Shown in pieces: positions 1 to 5,965 of a DNA stretch of 12,434 bases (position 1 is its first letter; every line of letters begins with the position of its first letter). The notes beneath the pieces are model-generated. The model ran no database searches. It had not been told where the DNA came from and was given only the letters and a program-made list of their open reading frames with translations. Made by a program: the position numbers and the translations under genes. Origin of the DNA: Candidatus Saccharimonadales bacterium (GTDB lineage: Bacteria > Patescibacteriota > Saccharimonadia > UBA4664 > SCTI01); NCBI GenBank assembly GCA_030150485.1, contig JASLFZ010000001.1:1-12434 (forward strand), read 5' to 3'.

Positions 1-545
1 GGGAAAACTTAACCTTCGTTACCGGCAATCCGCATAAAGCGGCTTACCTAGAAAAGCACTTGGGGATTAAGCTGCGTCATCAGGCCGTCGATGTGCCGGA
101 AATCCAATCGCTTGATATCAAGGAGGTGGTGGCGGCTAAGGCCCAAGCGGCCTATGAGGTTATTGGGGGCCCGGTTCTCGTAGAGGATGCATCGCTCTGG
201 TTTAGCGCGCTCGGCCGCTTCCCGGGCCCATTTATTAAGTGGCTCGAAGTCGAGCTGGGGCACGAGCGTCTTTGTCGCTTGCTTGATGGCTTTAGCGATC
301 GCGGCGCCATCGCCGAGGTAATCTACTGCTTGTTTGATGGCCGCGAAAATCACTACTTCCAAGGCACCATGCTTGGTCGTATAGCCGACCACCCCCGTGG
401 CAACGGTGGGTTCGGGTATGACCCCGTTTTTATTCATGAAGGTAGCGAGCTAACCCGGGCTGAGCTACCAACCGAAGAGCGGGAGCAGCGTTCGCCTCGG
501 TACGCAGCCATAGCTGAGCTGCAGAAGTTTCTTCAAAACGCCTAA
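1..545 (+). CDS. ITPA-like inosine/xanthosine triphosphate pyrophosphatase (Ham1 family), 5' end missing
   Basis: Hydrolyses non-canonical purine triphosphates (ITP, dITP, XTP) to monophosphate and pyrophosphate, keeping damaged bases out of nucleic acids. The reading frame is open from base 3 and already reads LTFVTGNPHKAAYLEKHLGI, the family's N-terminal TGNxxK motif, so the true start lies a few codons upstream of the window; the TTG at 60 is not the start. Next come VLVEDASLWFSALG with the catalytic Asp region, FPGPFIKWL, GNGGFGYDPVF and a C-terminal SPRYAAIAEL. About 181 residues are visible, close to full family length. The segment from VLVED to IKWL resembles eukaryotic/archaeal ITPA more than E. 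coli RdgB. The usual Ser-His-Arg base-recognition triplet reads Ser-Pro-Arg here. The family is certain; the exact substrate preference is not. Confidence 0.93.
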   Translation, partial: ENLTFVTGNPHKAAYLEKHLGIKLRHQAVDVPEIQSLDIKEVVAAKAQAAYEVIGGPVLVEDASLWFSALGRFPGPFIKWLEVELGHERLCRLLDGFSDRGAIAEVIYCLFDGRENHYFQGTMLGRIADHPRGNGGFGYDPVFIHEGSELTRAELPTEEREQRSPRYAAIAELQKFLQNA

Positions 546-576
546 TTTTGCGATAGGCAAAACCGAACGAATACCG

Positions 577-582
577 TACAAT
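577..582 (+). promoter_or_regulatory. Possible -10 element for rmuC, leaderless arrangement
   Basis: TACAAT lies 7 bases before the rmuC ATG, with a weak -35 (TAGGCA, 554-559) 17 bases upstream of it. If used, transcription would start at or within a base or two of the ATG. No Shine-Dalgarno sequence precedes this gene, which fits. Confidence 0.4.
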
Positions 583-589
583 CAAATAT

Positions 590-1651
590 ATGGAAATTAT
601 CATTGCAGCTGCAATTATTGTATTGGCGCTCGTTGGCACTACGGTCTATCTGGCACTAACCTTACGTCCAAAACCCGAGCCCGAAGCTAAACCCGATCAA
701 AGCTTGCTATTACTACAAGAGCAGCTCTCTAAGCTTACCGAGCGGATCGATGGTCGTCTTGATAAATCCAACGAGCAGATGCAGACCGCCATTCGCGGCC
801 AGTTCGCGGTTTCGAGCAAGCTGATTGGAGAGGTGACGCGTGATCTTACCGAGCTGAAGGAAAGCAACAAACAGGTGATGAGTATCACGGATGAACTTAA
901 ACTGTTGCAGAATACACTACAGAACCCTAAGCAACGTGGCGTGCTCGGCGAGTACTTTCTCCAAAGCGTACTCGAGAACGTTTTGCCAACGGGCAGTTTT
1001 GCACTGCAGCATCGCTTTGAAGATGGCGAGATCGTAGACGCCGTAGTGAAGCTTGACCGTGGCAAGCTGCTACCAGTGGACTCCAAGTTTAGCCTAGAAA
1101 ACTATAACCGCTTGATCGAAGAAAAGGACAAGACGCGCCAAGACGCGTTGGTACGCGCAATTAAATCTGACCTTAAACTACGTATCGACGAAACCGCTAA
1201 GTACATCCGCCCAGCTGAAAACACCATGGACTTCGCTTTTATGTTTATTCCCAGCGAGGCCATTTACTACGACTTGCTGATTAATAAGATTGGTACCTTG
1301 CAGACAAACGCCCGCGACTTAATTGAGTATGCCTTTCGTGATAAGCACGTCATTATCGTCTCGCCCACCAGCTTTATGGCCTACTTACAGACGGTGATGC
1401 AGGGCCTGCGCAGCTTGCAAATTGAGGAGCGCGCCAAAGAGATTGAAAAGCGGGTGGGCGAGCTGGGCCGTCATCTTGTGGCTCATGAGACCTACATGCA
1501 GAAGTTGGGCAACTCTCTCGGCACCACGGTAAACCACTTTAACGCCGCCCACAAAGAGCTTGGCAAGGTAGATAAGGACGTCATTCGAATTGCCGACACC
1601 ACCCCGGCGATCGAACCGGTCTTGGTCGACAAGCCTGCCGCGAACGACTAG
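590..1651 (+). CDS. rmuC: RmuC family DNA recombination-limiting protein
   Basis: RmuC proteins are membrane-tethered, coiled-coil proteins with a nuclease-like fold, linked to limiting recombination at inverted repeats; their biochemical activity is poorly settled. In this 353-residue protein residues 3-25 form an N-terminal transmembrane helix, followed by a short Pro/Glu/Lys linker and a coiled coil at about 38-110. The RmuC domain follows: GVLGE at 117-121, LPVDSKFSLENY at 160-171, the FMFIPSEA segment, HVIIVSPTSF, and the late helical stretch ending KLGNSLGTTVNHFNAAHKEL. All match the family in order. The start is the ATG at 590; no Shine-Dalgarno is visible, but a -10-like hexamer sits 7 bases upstream. 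The gene begins 45 bases after the ITPase stop and ends 9 bases before trpS, so the three may also be co-transcribed. Confidence 0.95.
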   Translation: MEIIIAAAIIVLALVGTTVYLALTLRPKPEPEAKPDQSLLLLQEQLSKLTERIDGRLDKSNEQMQTAIRGQFAVSSKLIGEVTRDLTELKESNKQVMSITDELKLLQNTLQNPKQRGVLGEYFLQSVLENVLPTGSFALQHRFEDGEIVDAVVKLDRGKLLPVDSKFSLENYNRLIEEKDKTRQDALVRAIKSDLKLRIDETAKYIRPAENTMDFAFMFIPSEAIYYDLLINKIGTLQTNARDLIEYAFRDKHVIIVSPTSFMAYLQTVMQGLRSLQIEERAKEIEKRVGELGRHLVAHETYMQKLGNSLGTTVNHFNAAHKELGKVDKDVIRIADTTPAIEPVLVDKPAAND

Positions 1652-1654
1652 AAT
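1626..1654 (+). promoter_or_regulatory. Candidate trpS promoter inside the 3' end of rmuC
   Basis: TCGACA (1626-1631, five of six matches to TTGACA) is followed after exactly 17 bases by TAGAAT (1649-1654, five of six matches to TATAAT). The -10 ends 6 bases before the trpS ATG, so the predicted transcription start falls on or next to the start codon. The first three bases of the -10 are also the rmuC stop codon. Confidence is moderate because a promoter inside coding sequence could be chance. Confidence 0.55.
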
Positions 1655-1660
1655 TGCCTT

Positions 1661-2659
1661 ATGAAACGCGTTTTATCCGGTATTCGCTCCAATAGCGATC
1701 TCACCATCGGGAACTACCTTGGCGCACTCAAACCGTGGGTGAGTCTTCAGAATAAGAGTCAAGCCGACGATACAGAATATATTTTTTTCGTCCCCAACCT
1801 TCATTCACTAATGGGTCGGCCGGACGCCGCCCAGCTCCGTCATAACACGCTTTCCAACGTAGCTTGGTTTTTGGCCGCCGGATTGGACGCATCTAAAGTA
1901 ATCCTCTTTGTGCAGTCTCAGGTCCCGGCTCATGCTGAGCTAAGCTGGATTTTTGACAACTACGTTACTATGGGCGAGCTGAGCCGCATGACCCAGTACA
2001 AGGATAAGGCTCGTAAAGGGGGAGAGGCTGGCCAGCTCGTGAGTCTGTTCATTTATCCCTCCTTAATGGCGGCCGATATCCTGCTGTATGACCCCAGTGA
2101 GGTGCCGGTGGGTGACGACCAGAAGCAGCACGTTGAGCTAGCCCGCAATATTGCTACGCGCTTTAACAATCTGTATGGCGAGACCTTTGTTCTGCCGGAA
2201 GCGGTTTTACCGGAGGTCGGTGCCCGCATTATGAATCTGCAGGATCCGAGTGCCAAAATGAGCAAAAGTGATGAGGATCAGAGCGGTACTATTATGCTGA
2301 GCGACAGTTCTGAGGTAATTCGGCAAAAAATTAAACGAGCGGTCACCGACTCTGCCGGTGGGGTTACTACCGAGCGCCCCTTTACCGGCACCCAAAACCT
2401 TATGAACATCTTTGCTTCTCTTAAAGATGTCCCTACGAGAGAGCTATATGATAAGTATCGTGGCGAAGGTTACGGAGTGGTAAAAGCTGACTTGGCCGAT
2501 GCAGTAGTGGAGCATCTTGAGCCTATTCAAAAGCGCCATAGCGAGTTGATGCAGGATCAGGCCGAACTCCTGGCAATACTGGAAGATGGGCGCGAGAAGG
2601 CGACTGCAATTGCCGAGGCAAAGCTCAGCGTAGTAAAGCAGCTTCTCGGTTTATTTTAG
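1661..2659 (+). CDS. trpS: Tryptophanyl-tRNA synthetase
   Basis: Charges tRNA-Trp with tryptophan using ATP; class Ic, cytoplasmic, normally a homodimer. The 332-residue length is typical of bacterial TrpRS. The N-terminus reads RVLSGIRSNSDLTIGNYLGA, with TIGN (residues 15-18) as the HIGH-type signature; a Thr in the first position also occurs in Bacillus-type TrpRS. GDDQKQHVELAR (from 151) is the conserved block near the active site, and KMSKS (199-203) is canonical. The C-terminal anticodon-binding helices are intact. The ATG at 1661 is 9 bases after the rmuC stop and lacks a Shine-Dalgarno; a good promoter places the transcript start at the ATG. No tryptophan-rich leader or T-box precedes it. 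No terminator hairpin follows, so read-through toward the downstream RNA locus is possible. Confidence 0.97.
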   Translation: MKRVLSGIRSNSDLTIGNYLGALKPWVSLQNKSQADDTEYIFFVPNLHSLMGRPDAAQLRHNTLSNVAWFLAAGLDASKVILFVQSQVPAHAELSWIFDNYVTMGELSRMTQYKDKARKGGEAGQLVSLFIYPSLMAADILLYDPSEVPVGDDQKQHVELARNIATRFNNLYGETFVLPEAVLPEVGARIMNLQDPSAKMSKSDEDQSGTIMLSDSSEVIRQKIKRAVTDSAGGVTTERPFTGTQNLMNIFASLKDVPTRELYDKYRGEGYGVVKADLADAVVEHLEPIQKRHSELMQDQAELLAILEDGREKATAIAEAKLSVVKQLLGLF

Positions 2660-2710
2660 CCATAATTTATAGCGTAGACTTAATTACAACATATTTTAAC
2701 AGGGAAAGTG

Positions 2711-2740
2711 TTGACTTTTTTATACTTCTTGTGCTACATT
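2711..2740 (+). promoter_or_regulatory. Strong sigma70-type promoter with AT-rich upstream region
   Basis: TTGACT (2711-2716, five of six consensus) and TACATT (2735-2740) are separated by 18 bases, and a TG dinucleotide sits one base before the -10, giving an extended -10. The 40 bases just upstream (about 2661-2700) are roughly 78% A/T in an otherwise GC-rich window, resembling an UP element. The expected transcript start is about 2746-2748. No open reading frame with a Shine-Dalgarno follows, which is the pattern of a stable RNA gene. Confidence 0.75.
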
Positions 2741-2741
2741 A

Positions 2742-3193
2742 GGGACAGTTCGTTGGCGCCAGTCACCTCAGCGCTAGCGACCACCTTGAAAATCTCATGC
2801 ACCTCTCTCCGCTACCAAACGGTAGGACAAGCCCGGTATAGAAGTATCCCCCTTACTTTCTATCCGGACTCGTCCTACTGTTAGAGAAACTCCGCCTTCT
2901 GCGATCCACGAGTTTCGCCGGTACCCGCAGATTTTGCTTGCTCGTGACTGTTTGTGGCGAGCAATATGATCTGCGGCTACCAGATAACGGTAGCGACACT
3001 CTCTGTCGCACAAGCGACCGCACCTTCTGCCGCTCAGATGCGGCACCCTCACCACAATGATTTAGCCAACCCGCGTTTGCTAGATCATCTAGCGGGCCGG
3101 CAAGCGCCAACTAAGTCTCAACCACTAAGCGATACTTCGTCCGGCCCGCATCTACTTGCATTTATCTACAACGTCTCTTGAAGAGGCGTTTTT
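2742..3193 (+). ncRNA. Unidentified structured non-coding RNA, about 450 nt
   Basis: This stretch has its own promoter and terminator and many complementary segments but no credible protein gene. Perfect pairings seen: 2752-2759 with 3104-3111 (8 bp, closing the 5' end onto the 3' region, possibly extended by 2742-2746 with 3115-3119); 2822-2828 with 2872-2878, continued by 2833-2836 with 2864-2867 and 2838-2846 with 2854-2863 (one bulge); 2886-2892 with 2910-2916; 2925-2932 with 2969-2976, enclosing 2938-2944 with 2958-2964; 2976-2981 with 2989-2994; 3005-3009 with 3014-3018; 3028-3033 with 3040-3045; 3079-3083 with 3089-3093; and 3092-3100 with 3141-3149 (9 bp, crossing the first helix). 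I do not recognise the family. I looked for RNase P core motifs, a tmRNA T-loop and tag ORF, the SRP GGAAGGAAGCAG-type loop and intron domain V and found none on either strand. Its function is unknown. Confidence 0.65.
3170..3193 (+). terminator. Intrinsic terminator of the structured RNA
   Basis: An 8-bp stem (3170-3177 with 3183-3190, one G-T pair) with loop TTGAA is followed directly by a run of T ending at 3193. The T-run is on the plus strand only, so it terminates the upstream RNA and not the convergent M20 gene. Its last two bases overlap the M20 stop codon (3192-3194). Confidence 0.85.
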
Positions 3194-4520
3194 ATTTTGG
3201 CGGTTGTGAGAAAAACAACTCACTAAAGGTGAGACCCTTTTCCAGCAAGCCAATCTCGAAGTTCTCGTCGACCCCATGCATGTTGCAGTCATCATTACCA
3301 AGGTTTATCAGTAAGGGATCAACTTTAAGCAGTCCTTGCAGCTCTCCCACAATGGGAATTGAGCCACCGGAGTAAGACAGAGCTGGCTCAGTGCCATAAG
3401 CTTGCTCAAGCAGGCTGCGGACGTGCTTAACAGCGGGAGTATCGATAGCTAGATACACCGGAGCATTGGGCATATCGAGCGTAATCTCATAATCAACGTA
3501 GCTGGGCGTGCGCCCCTTGACCGTCTTTGCAATCAGCTCATATACCTTAACGCTATCTTGAGGTGCCACGATGCGGACATTAAGGCGTACTTCGGCTGTA
3601 GCGGGGATAATGTTGGCAAAACCTTGGCCGGTATAGCCGCCGGTAATGCCGGAAACCTGTAGTGTTGGCCGCAAGCCGACCGCCGCACCGAAATCATAGC
3701 CAGGCTCGGTGAGCGGCTGCTTAACGCCGGTGACGGCTTTAAGGCGCTTGTCGCCCATGTAAAGGTCGTGGGCAGTAGCGCGCTGCTCGGCAGTGGGCGT
3801 AACGCCGTCGTAAAAGCCGGGGATAGTGACCCGATGCTGCTCGTCGTAAAAGCTTGCTACGAGTCGGCTCAGCTCAAGTGCAGCATTTGGCACTCCGCCA
3901 CCATAGATACCCGAGTGCAAATTGTTGGTAGCGGTAGTGTAACGGATCTTAAGGTTGCAGCCTCCTCGCAAGCTGGCTTCGATCGTGGGGCGGTAAGGTA
4001 TGGCGCCATCGGAAACCAGTATATGCTCGCAGGCCAGCTTGTCCCGATAGCGCTTGAGCACGGTGCCGAGCTCCGTCGAGCCGGTCTCCTCGTTACCCTC
4101 AATCAGGAAGATCACATTATGGGCCAGCTCGTCGCTTTCAATCAACTTAAGAACGGTAGCAATATGGATAAGCACCTGGCCTTTATTATCGACCACGCCC
4201 CGCCCATACAGCCGCTTCTCGCGCCGATGGAGTTCAAACGGCTCGCTCTGCCAGCCATCTTCCTTGTGGGCCGGCTGAACGTCGTAGTGGCCGTACACGA
4301 GCGTTGTAGGAGCCTCGGCAGAAACCTCGTAGCGAGCGTAAACCACCGGGTTGATCTTTTCATCTCGCCACAGCTCGACCGCAAACCCGCGCCCTTCCAA
4401 TAAGTCTTTGAGCCATGCAGCGGTTTTCTCCATTTCCCCGCTAAAGCCGGTATCGGTCGACACACTTTTAAAGGCCAGCAGGGGTTTAAGCAGATCGAGG
4501 TATTCTTGAAGAAGTATCAT
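3192..4520 (-). CDS. M20 family metallodipeptidase (CNDP-like)
   Basis: Zinc-dependent peptidase of the M20/ArgE/DapE superfamily, here closest in pattern to cytosolic non-specific dipeptidases; it likely cleaves dipeptides in the cytoplasm. All di-metal ligands and catalytic residues are present in the 442-residue protein: YGHYDVQP with His78 and Asp80, GRGVVDNKG with bridging Asp111, GNEETGS with catalytic Glu144 and Glu145, VSDGAIP with Asp171, and a C-terminal NMHGVDE with His415. The lid/dimerisation domain carries the NLHSGIYGGG motif. There is no signal peptide. The ATG at 4520 has no Shine-Dalgarno, but TAGTAT lies 6 bases upstream. It is divergent from the membrane protein/pheS operon and convergent with the RNA gene. 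Exact substrate cannot be told from sequence. Confidence 0.95.
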   Translation of the reverse strand: MILLQEYLDLLKPLLAFKSVSTDTGFSGEMEKTAAWLKDLLEGRGFAVELWRDEKINPVVYARYEVSAEAPTTLVYGHYDVQPAHKEDGWQSEPFELHRREKRLYGRGVVDNKGQVLIHIATVLKLIESDELAHNVIFLIEGNEETGSTELGTVLKRYRDKLACEHILVSDGAIPYRPTIEASLRGGCNLKIRYTTATNNLHSGIYGGGVPNAALELSRLVASFYDEQHRVTIPGFYDGVTPTAEQRATAHDLYMGDKRLKAVTGVKQPLTEPGYDFGAAVGLRPTLQVSGITGGYTGQGFANIIPATAEVRLNVRIVAPQDSVKVYELIAKTVKGRTPSYVDYEITLDMPNAPVYLAIDTPAVKHVRSLLEQAYGTEPALSYSGGSIPIVGELQGLLKVDPLLINLGNDDCNMHGVDENFEIGLLEKGLTFSELFFSQPPK

Positions 4521-4532
4521 AATTCTATACTA
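4521..4532 (-). promoter_or_regulatory. Possible -10 element for the M20 peptidase gene
   Basis: On the minus strand TAGTAT (4532 down to 4527) is followed by six bases and then the ATG. No good -35 is seen at the right spacing. If used, the transcript would be leaderless or nearly so. Confidence 0.35.
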
Positions 4533-4538
4533 AACCGT

Positions 4539-4567
4539 TTGTAGCGGTCGCGCTATTTTGGCATACT
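4539..4567 (+). promoter_or_regulatory. Candidate promoter of the membrane protein-pheS-pheT operon
   Basis: TTGTAG (4539-4544), a 17-base spacer and CATACT (4562-4567) preceded by TGG give a plausible extended -10 promoter in the 69-base divergent intergenic region. The predicted start near 4574 leaves a short leader that contains AGAGG (4580-4584) before the GTG start. No T-box or Phe leader peptide fits in this space. Confidence 0.45.
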
Positions 4568-4589
4568 AGAGCTATTAATAGAGGCGGCT

Positions 4590-4964
4590 GTGCTCACGAA
4601 AAGTTATCTTGGCAGCATTACGGTCGGCGGGGTAGGTGCGCTGGTGTTGGCTGCACTGTTGATGCAGGCAACTACGCCAACCGCGCTTGGTCCGCTGGGT
4701 GTTACCGCCTGGTTCGGCCTCGTATTGGTGGGTCTTGCGGCGATAGGTACCGGCCTGGCCTATGTGGTGGCCGCGAAACTGCAGCATTCGACTCCTAAGG
4801 CGCGCCAGCGCATCATTGATGCTACCCGCCGCGGCCTCCTGGTTGGCGGCGGCGTAACAATTGTATTGGGCTTGAGTAGCTTACGGCAGCTTAACCTGCG
4901 GGATGTAATTCTGCTGCTTCTGCTCGGCGGCTTGGTAGAGTTTTACATGGTAGCGCGCGCATGA
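4590..4964 (+). CDS. Small four-helix membrane protein, function unknown
   Basis: A 124-residue hydrophobic protein with four likely transmembrane helices at about 8-26, 36-62, 82-98 and 104-121. A basic loop between helices 2 and 3 (KLQHSTPKARQRIIDATRR) suggests that this loop faces the cytoplasm. I do not recognise a family. The start is GTG at 4590 with AGAGG five bases upstream; no ATG near the beginning fits. Its TGA stop overlaps the pheS ATG in ATGA (4961-4964), so it is translationally coupled to pheS and heads that operon. There is no known link between a protein like this and PheRS; it may simply share the promoter. Confidence 0.82.
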   Translation: MLTKSYLGSITVGGVGALVLAALLMQATTPTALGPLGVTAWFGLVLVGLAAIGTGLAYVVAAKLQHSTPKARQRIIDATRRGLLVGGGVTIVLGLSSLRQLNLRDVILLLLLGGLVEFYMVARA

Positions 4965-5965
4965 GCCCAGATGAATACATTGCAAAAATAACAACAGTTG
5001 GCACCATTCAGGAGCTTGAGCAACTACGGCTTACGTACCTCGGTCGCCAGGGTAGTATCACCAAGCAGCTACGGGAGGTGGGGGAGTTACCGGCCACCGA
5101 GCGGGCGGCTGCCGGCGCCGGCTTGAACGAGCTGCGCCGTCAGGTTGAGCAGGCACTAACTGAAGCCAAGCAGCGCCTCGAAAGCCAGCGCTTGGAGGCC
5201 GAAACCGCCACTATCACGCTCGATGTTACCGCTCCGGCCGACACCCCCAACGGCTATGGCCACGCCCACCCGGTGCTCGGCGTCATCGATGATATTGTCC
5301 GCATTTTTTGGCAGATGGGCTACACCATTGTTGATGGTCCCGAGATCGAAACCGAGTGGTACAACTTCGAGGCCTTAAACATTCCGGCCAACCACCCTGC
5401 CCGCGACATGCAGGATACCTTTTATCTAGAGGGTGGCAACCTGCCACGCACGCACACCTCTAACCTGCAGATCCGCTACATGGAGGAGCACCAGCCCCCA
5501 ATCCGGATTTTGGCGCCCGGCAAGGTGTATCGCAATGAGGACGAGGACAGCCGCCACTCTTGGATGTTCTATCAGGTTGAGGGCTTGGTGGTAGATAAGG
5601 GCATCACCTTAGCTGACCTGAAAGGCACGCTGTACGCTATGATGCGTGGTTTGCTCGGTGACGATACCGAAATTAAGCTGCTGCCAAACTTCTTTCCTTA
5701 CACCGAACCGTCGGTAGAGATGCACGCCACCTGCCCCGGCTGCAAGGGTAAAGGTTGTAAAATGTGCAGCAACACCGGATGGCTGGAGCTCGGTGGTGCC
5801 GGTATGGTTCACCCGCAAGTGCTACGCAACGTTCATATTGACCCGACCATTTACAGCGGGTTTGCTTTCGGGTTTGGTCCGGAGCGGATCGCGGCGATTC
5901 GTCACGATATCTCCGACATCCGCGGCTTTTGGCGCCCTAACCTGTCCTTCCTGGAGCAATTTTAA
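4961..5965 (+). CDS. pheS: Phenylalanyl-tRNA synthetase alpha subunit
   Basis: Catalytic subunit of the alpha2beta2 PheRS that charges tRNA-Phe; class II synthetase. The 334-residue length is normal. Residues 1-85 form the N-terminal helical coiled-coil arm that contacts tRNA. GHAHPVLGVIDDIVRIFWQMGY (from 100) opens the catalytic core; HPARDMQDTF follows at 145-154. Motif 2 runs from Arg191 to Glu208 (RNEDEDSRHSWMFYQVEG), and motif 3 is GFAFGFGPERIA (300-311) ending DIRGFWRPNLSFLEQF. A CPGC...GCKMC cluster (Cys258, 261, 266, 269) before TGWLELGGAGMVHP looks like a zinc knuckle, seen in many bacterial PheS. The start overlaps the preceding stop (ATGA) and its TAA stop overlaps the pheT ATG by one base. 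Confidence 0.98.
   Translation: MSPDEYIAKITTVGTIQELEQLRLTYLGRQGSITKQLREVGELPATERAAAGAGLNELRRQVEQALTEAKQRLESQRLEAETATITLDVTAPADTPNGYGHAHPVLGVIDDIVRIFWQMGYTIVDGPEIETEWYNFEALNIPANHPARDMQDTFYLEGGNLPRTHTSNLQIRYMEEHQPPIRILAPGKVYRNEDEDSRHSWMFYQVEGLVVDKGITLADLKGTLYAMMRGLLGDDTEIKLLPNFFPYTEPSVEMHATCPGCKGKGCKMCSNTGWLELGGAGMVHPQVLRNVHIDPTIYSGFAFGFGPERIAAIRHDISDIRGFWRPNLSFLEQF
5953..5956 (+). promoter_or_regulatory. Shine-Dalgarno for pheT inside the pheS end
   Basis: GGAG lies 8 bases before the pheT ATG at 5965, within the last codons of pheS. With the TAATG stop-start overlap it supports coupled translation and equal subunit output. Confidence 0.7.

Noticed and set aside
2954..3181. A 75-codon plus-strand frame starting GTG inside the structured RNA, and minus-strand frames at 2795-3055 and 2853-3110.
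   Set aside because: No Shine-Dalgarno, odd composition, and the plus-strand frame ends inside the terminator loop. Dense base-pairing explains the region better than coding.
2742..3193. RNase P RNA, tmRNA or SRP RNA as the identity of the structured RNA.
   Set aside because: The RNase P GAGGAAAGUC and ACAGAA-type core blocks, a tmRNA T-arm and Ala-ended tag frame, and the SRP conserved loop are all absent on both strands by eye. GAGAAACTCCG at 2884-2894 only loosely resembles the RNase P block and has no partner block.
3768..4403. Plus-strand frame of 211 codons opposite the M20 peptidase.
   Set aside because: The minus-strand gene has every catalytic motif of M20 peptidases, so this frame is a shadow.
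4521..4589. T-box or Phe-rich leader-peptide attenuator controlling pheST.
   Set aside because: Only 69 bases separate the divergent genes, with no T-box sequence and no run of Phe codons or terminator hairpin.
4962..4964. Reassignment of UGA as a sense codon, as in some CPR lineages.
   Set aside because: TGA here ends the membrane protein exactly at the pheS start, and no conserved protein in the window has an in-frame TGA.
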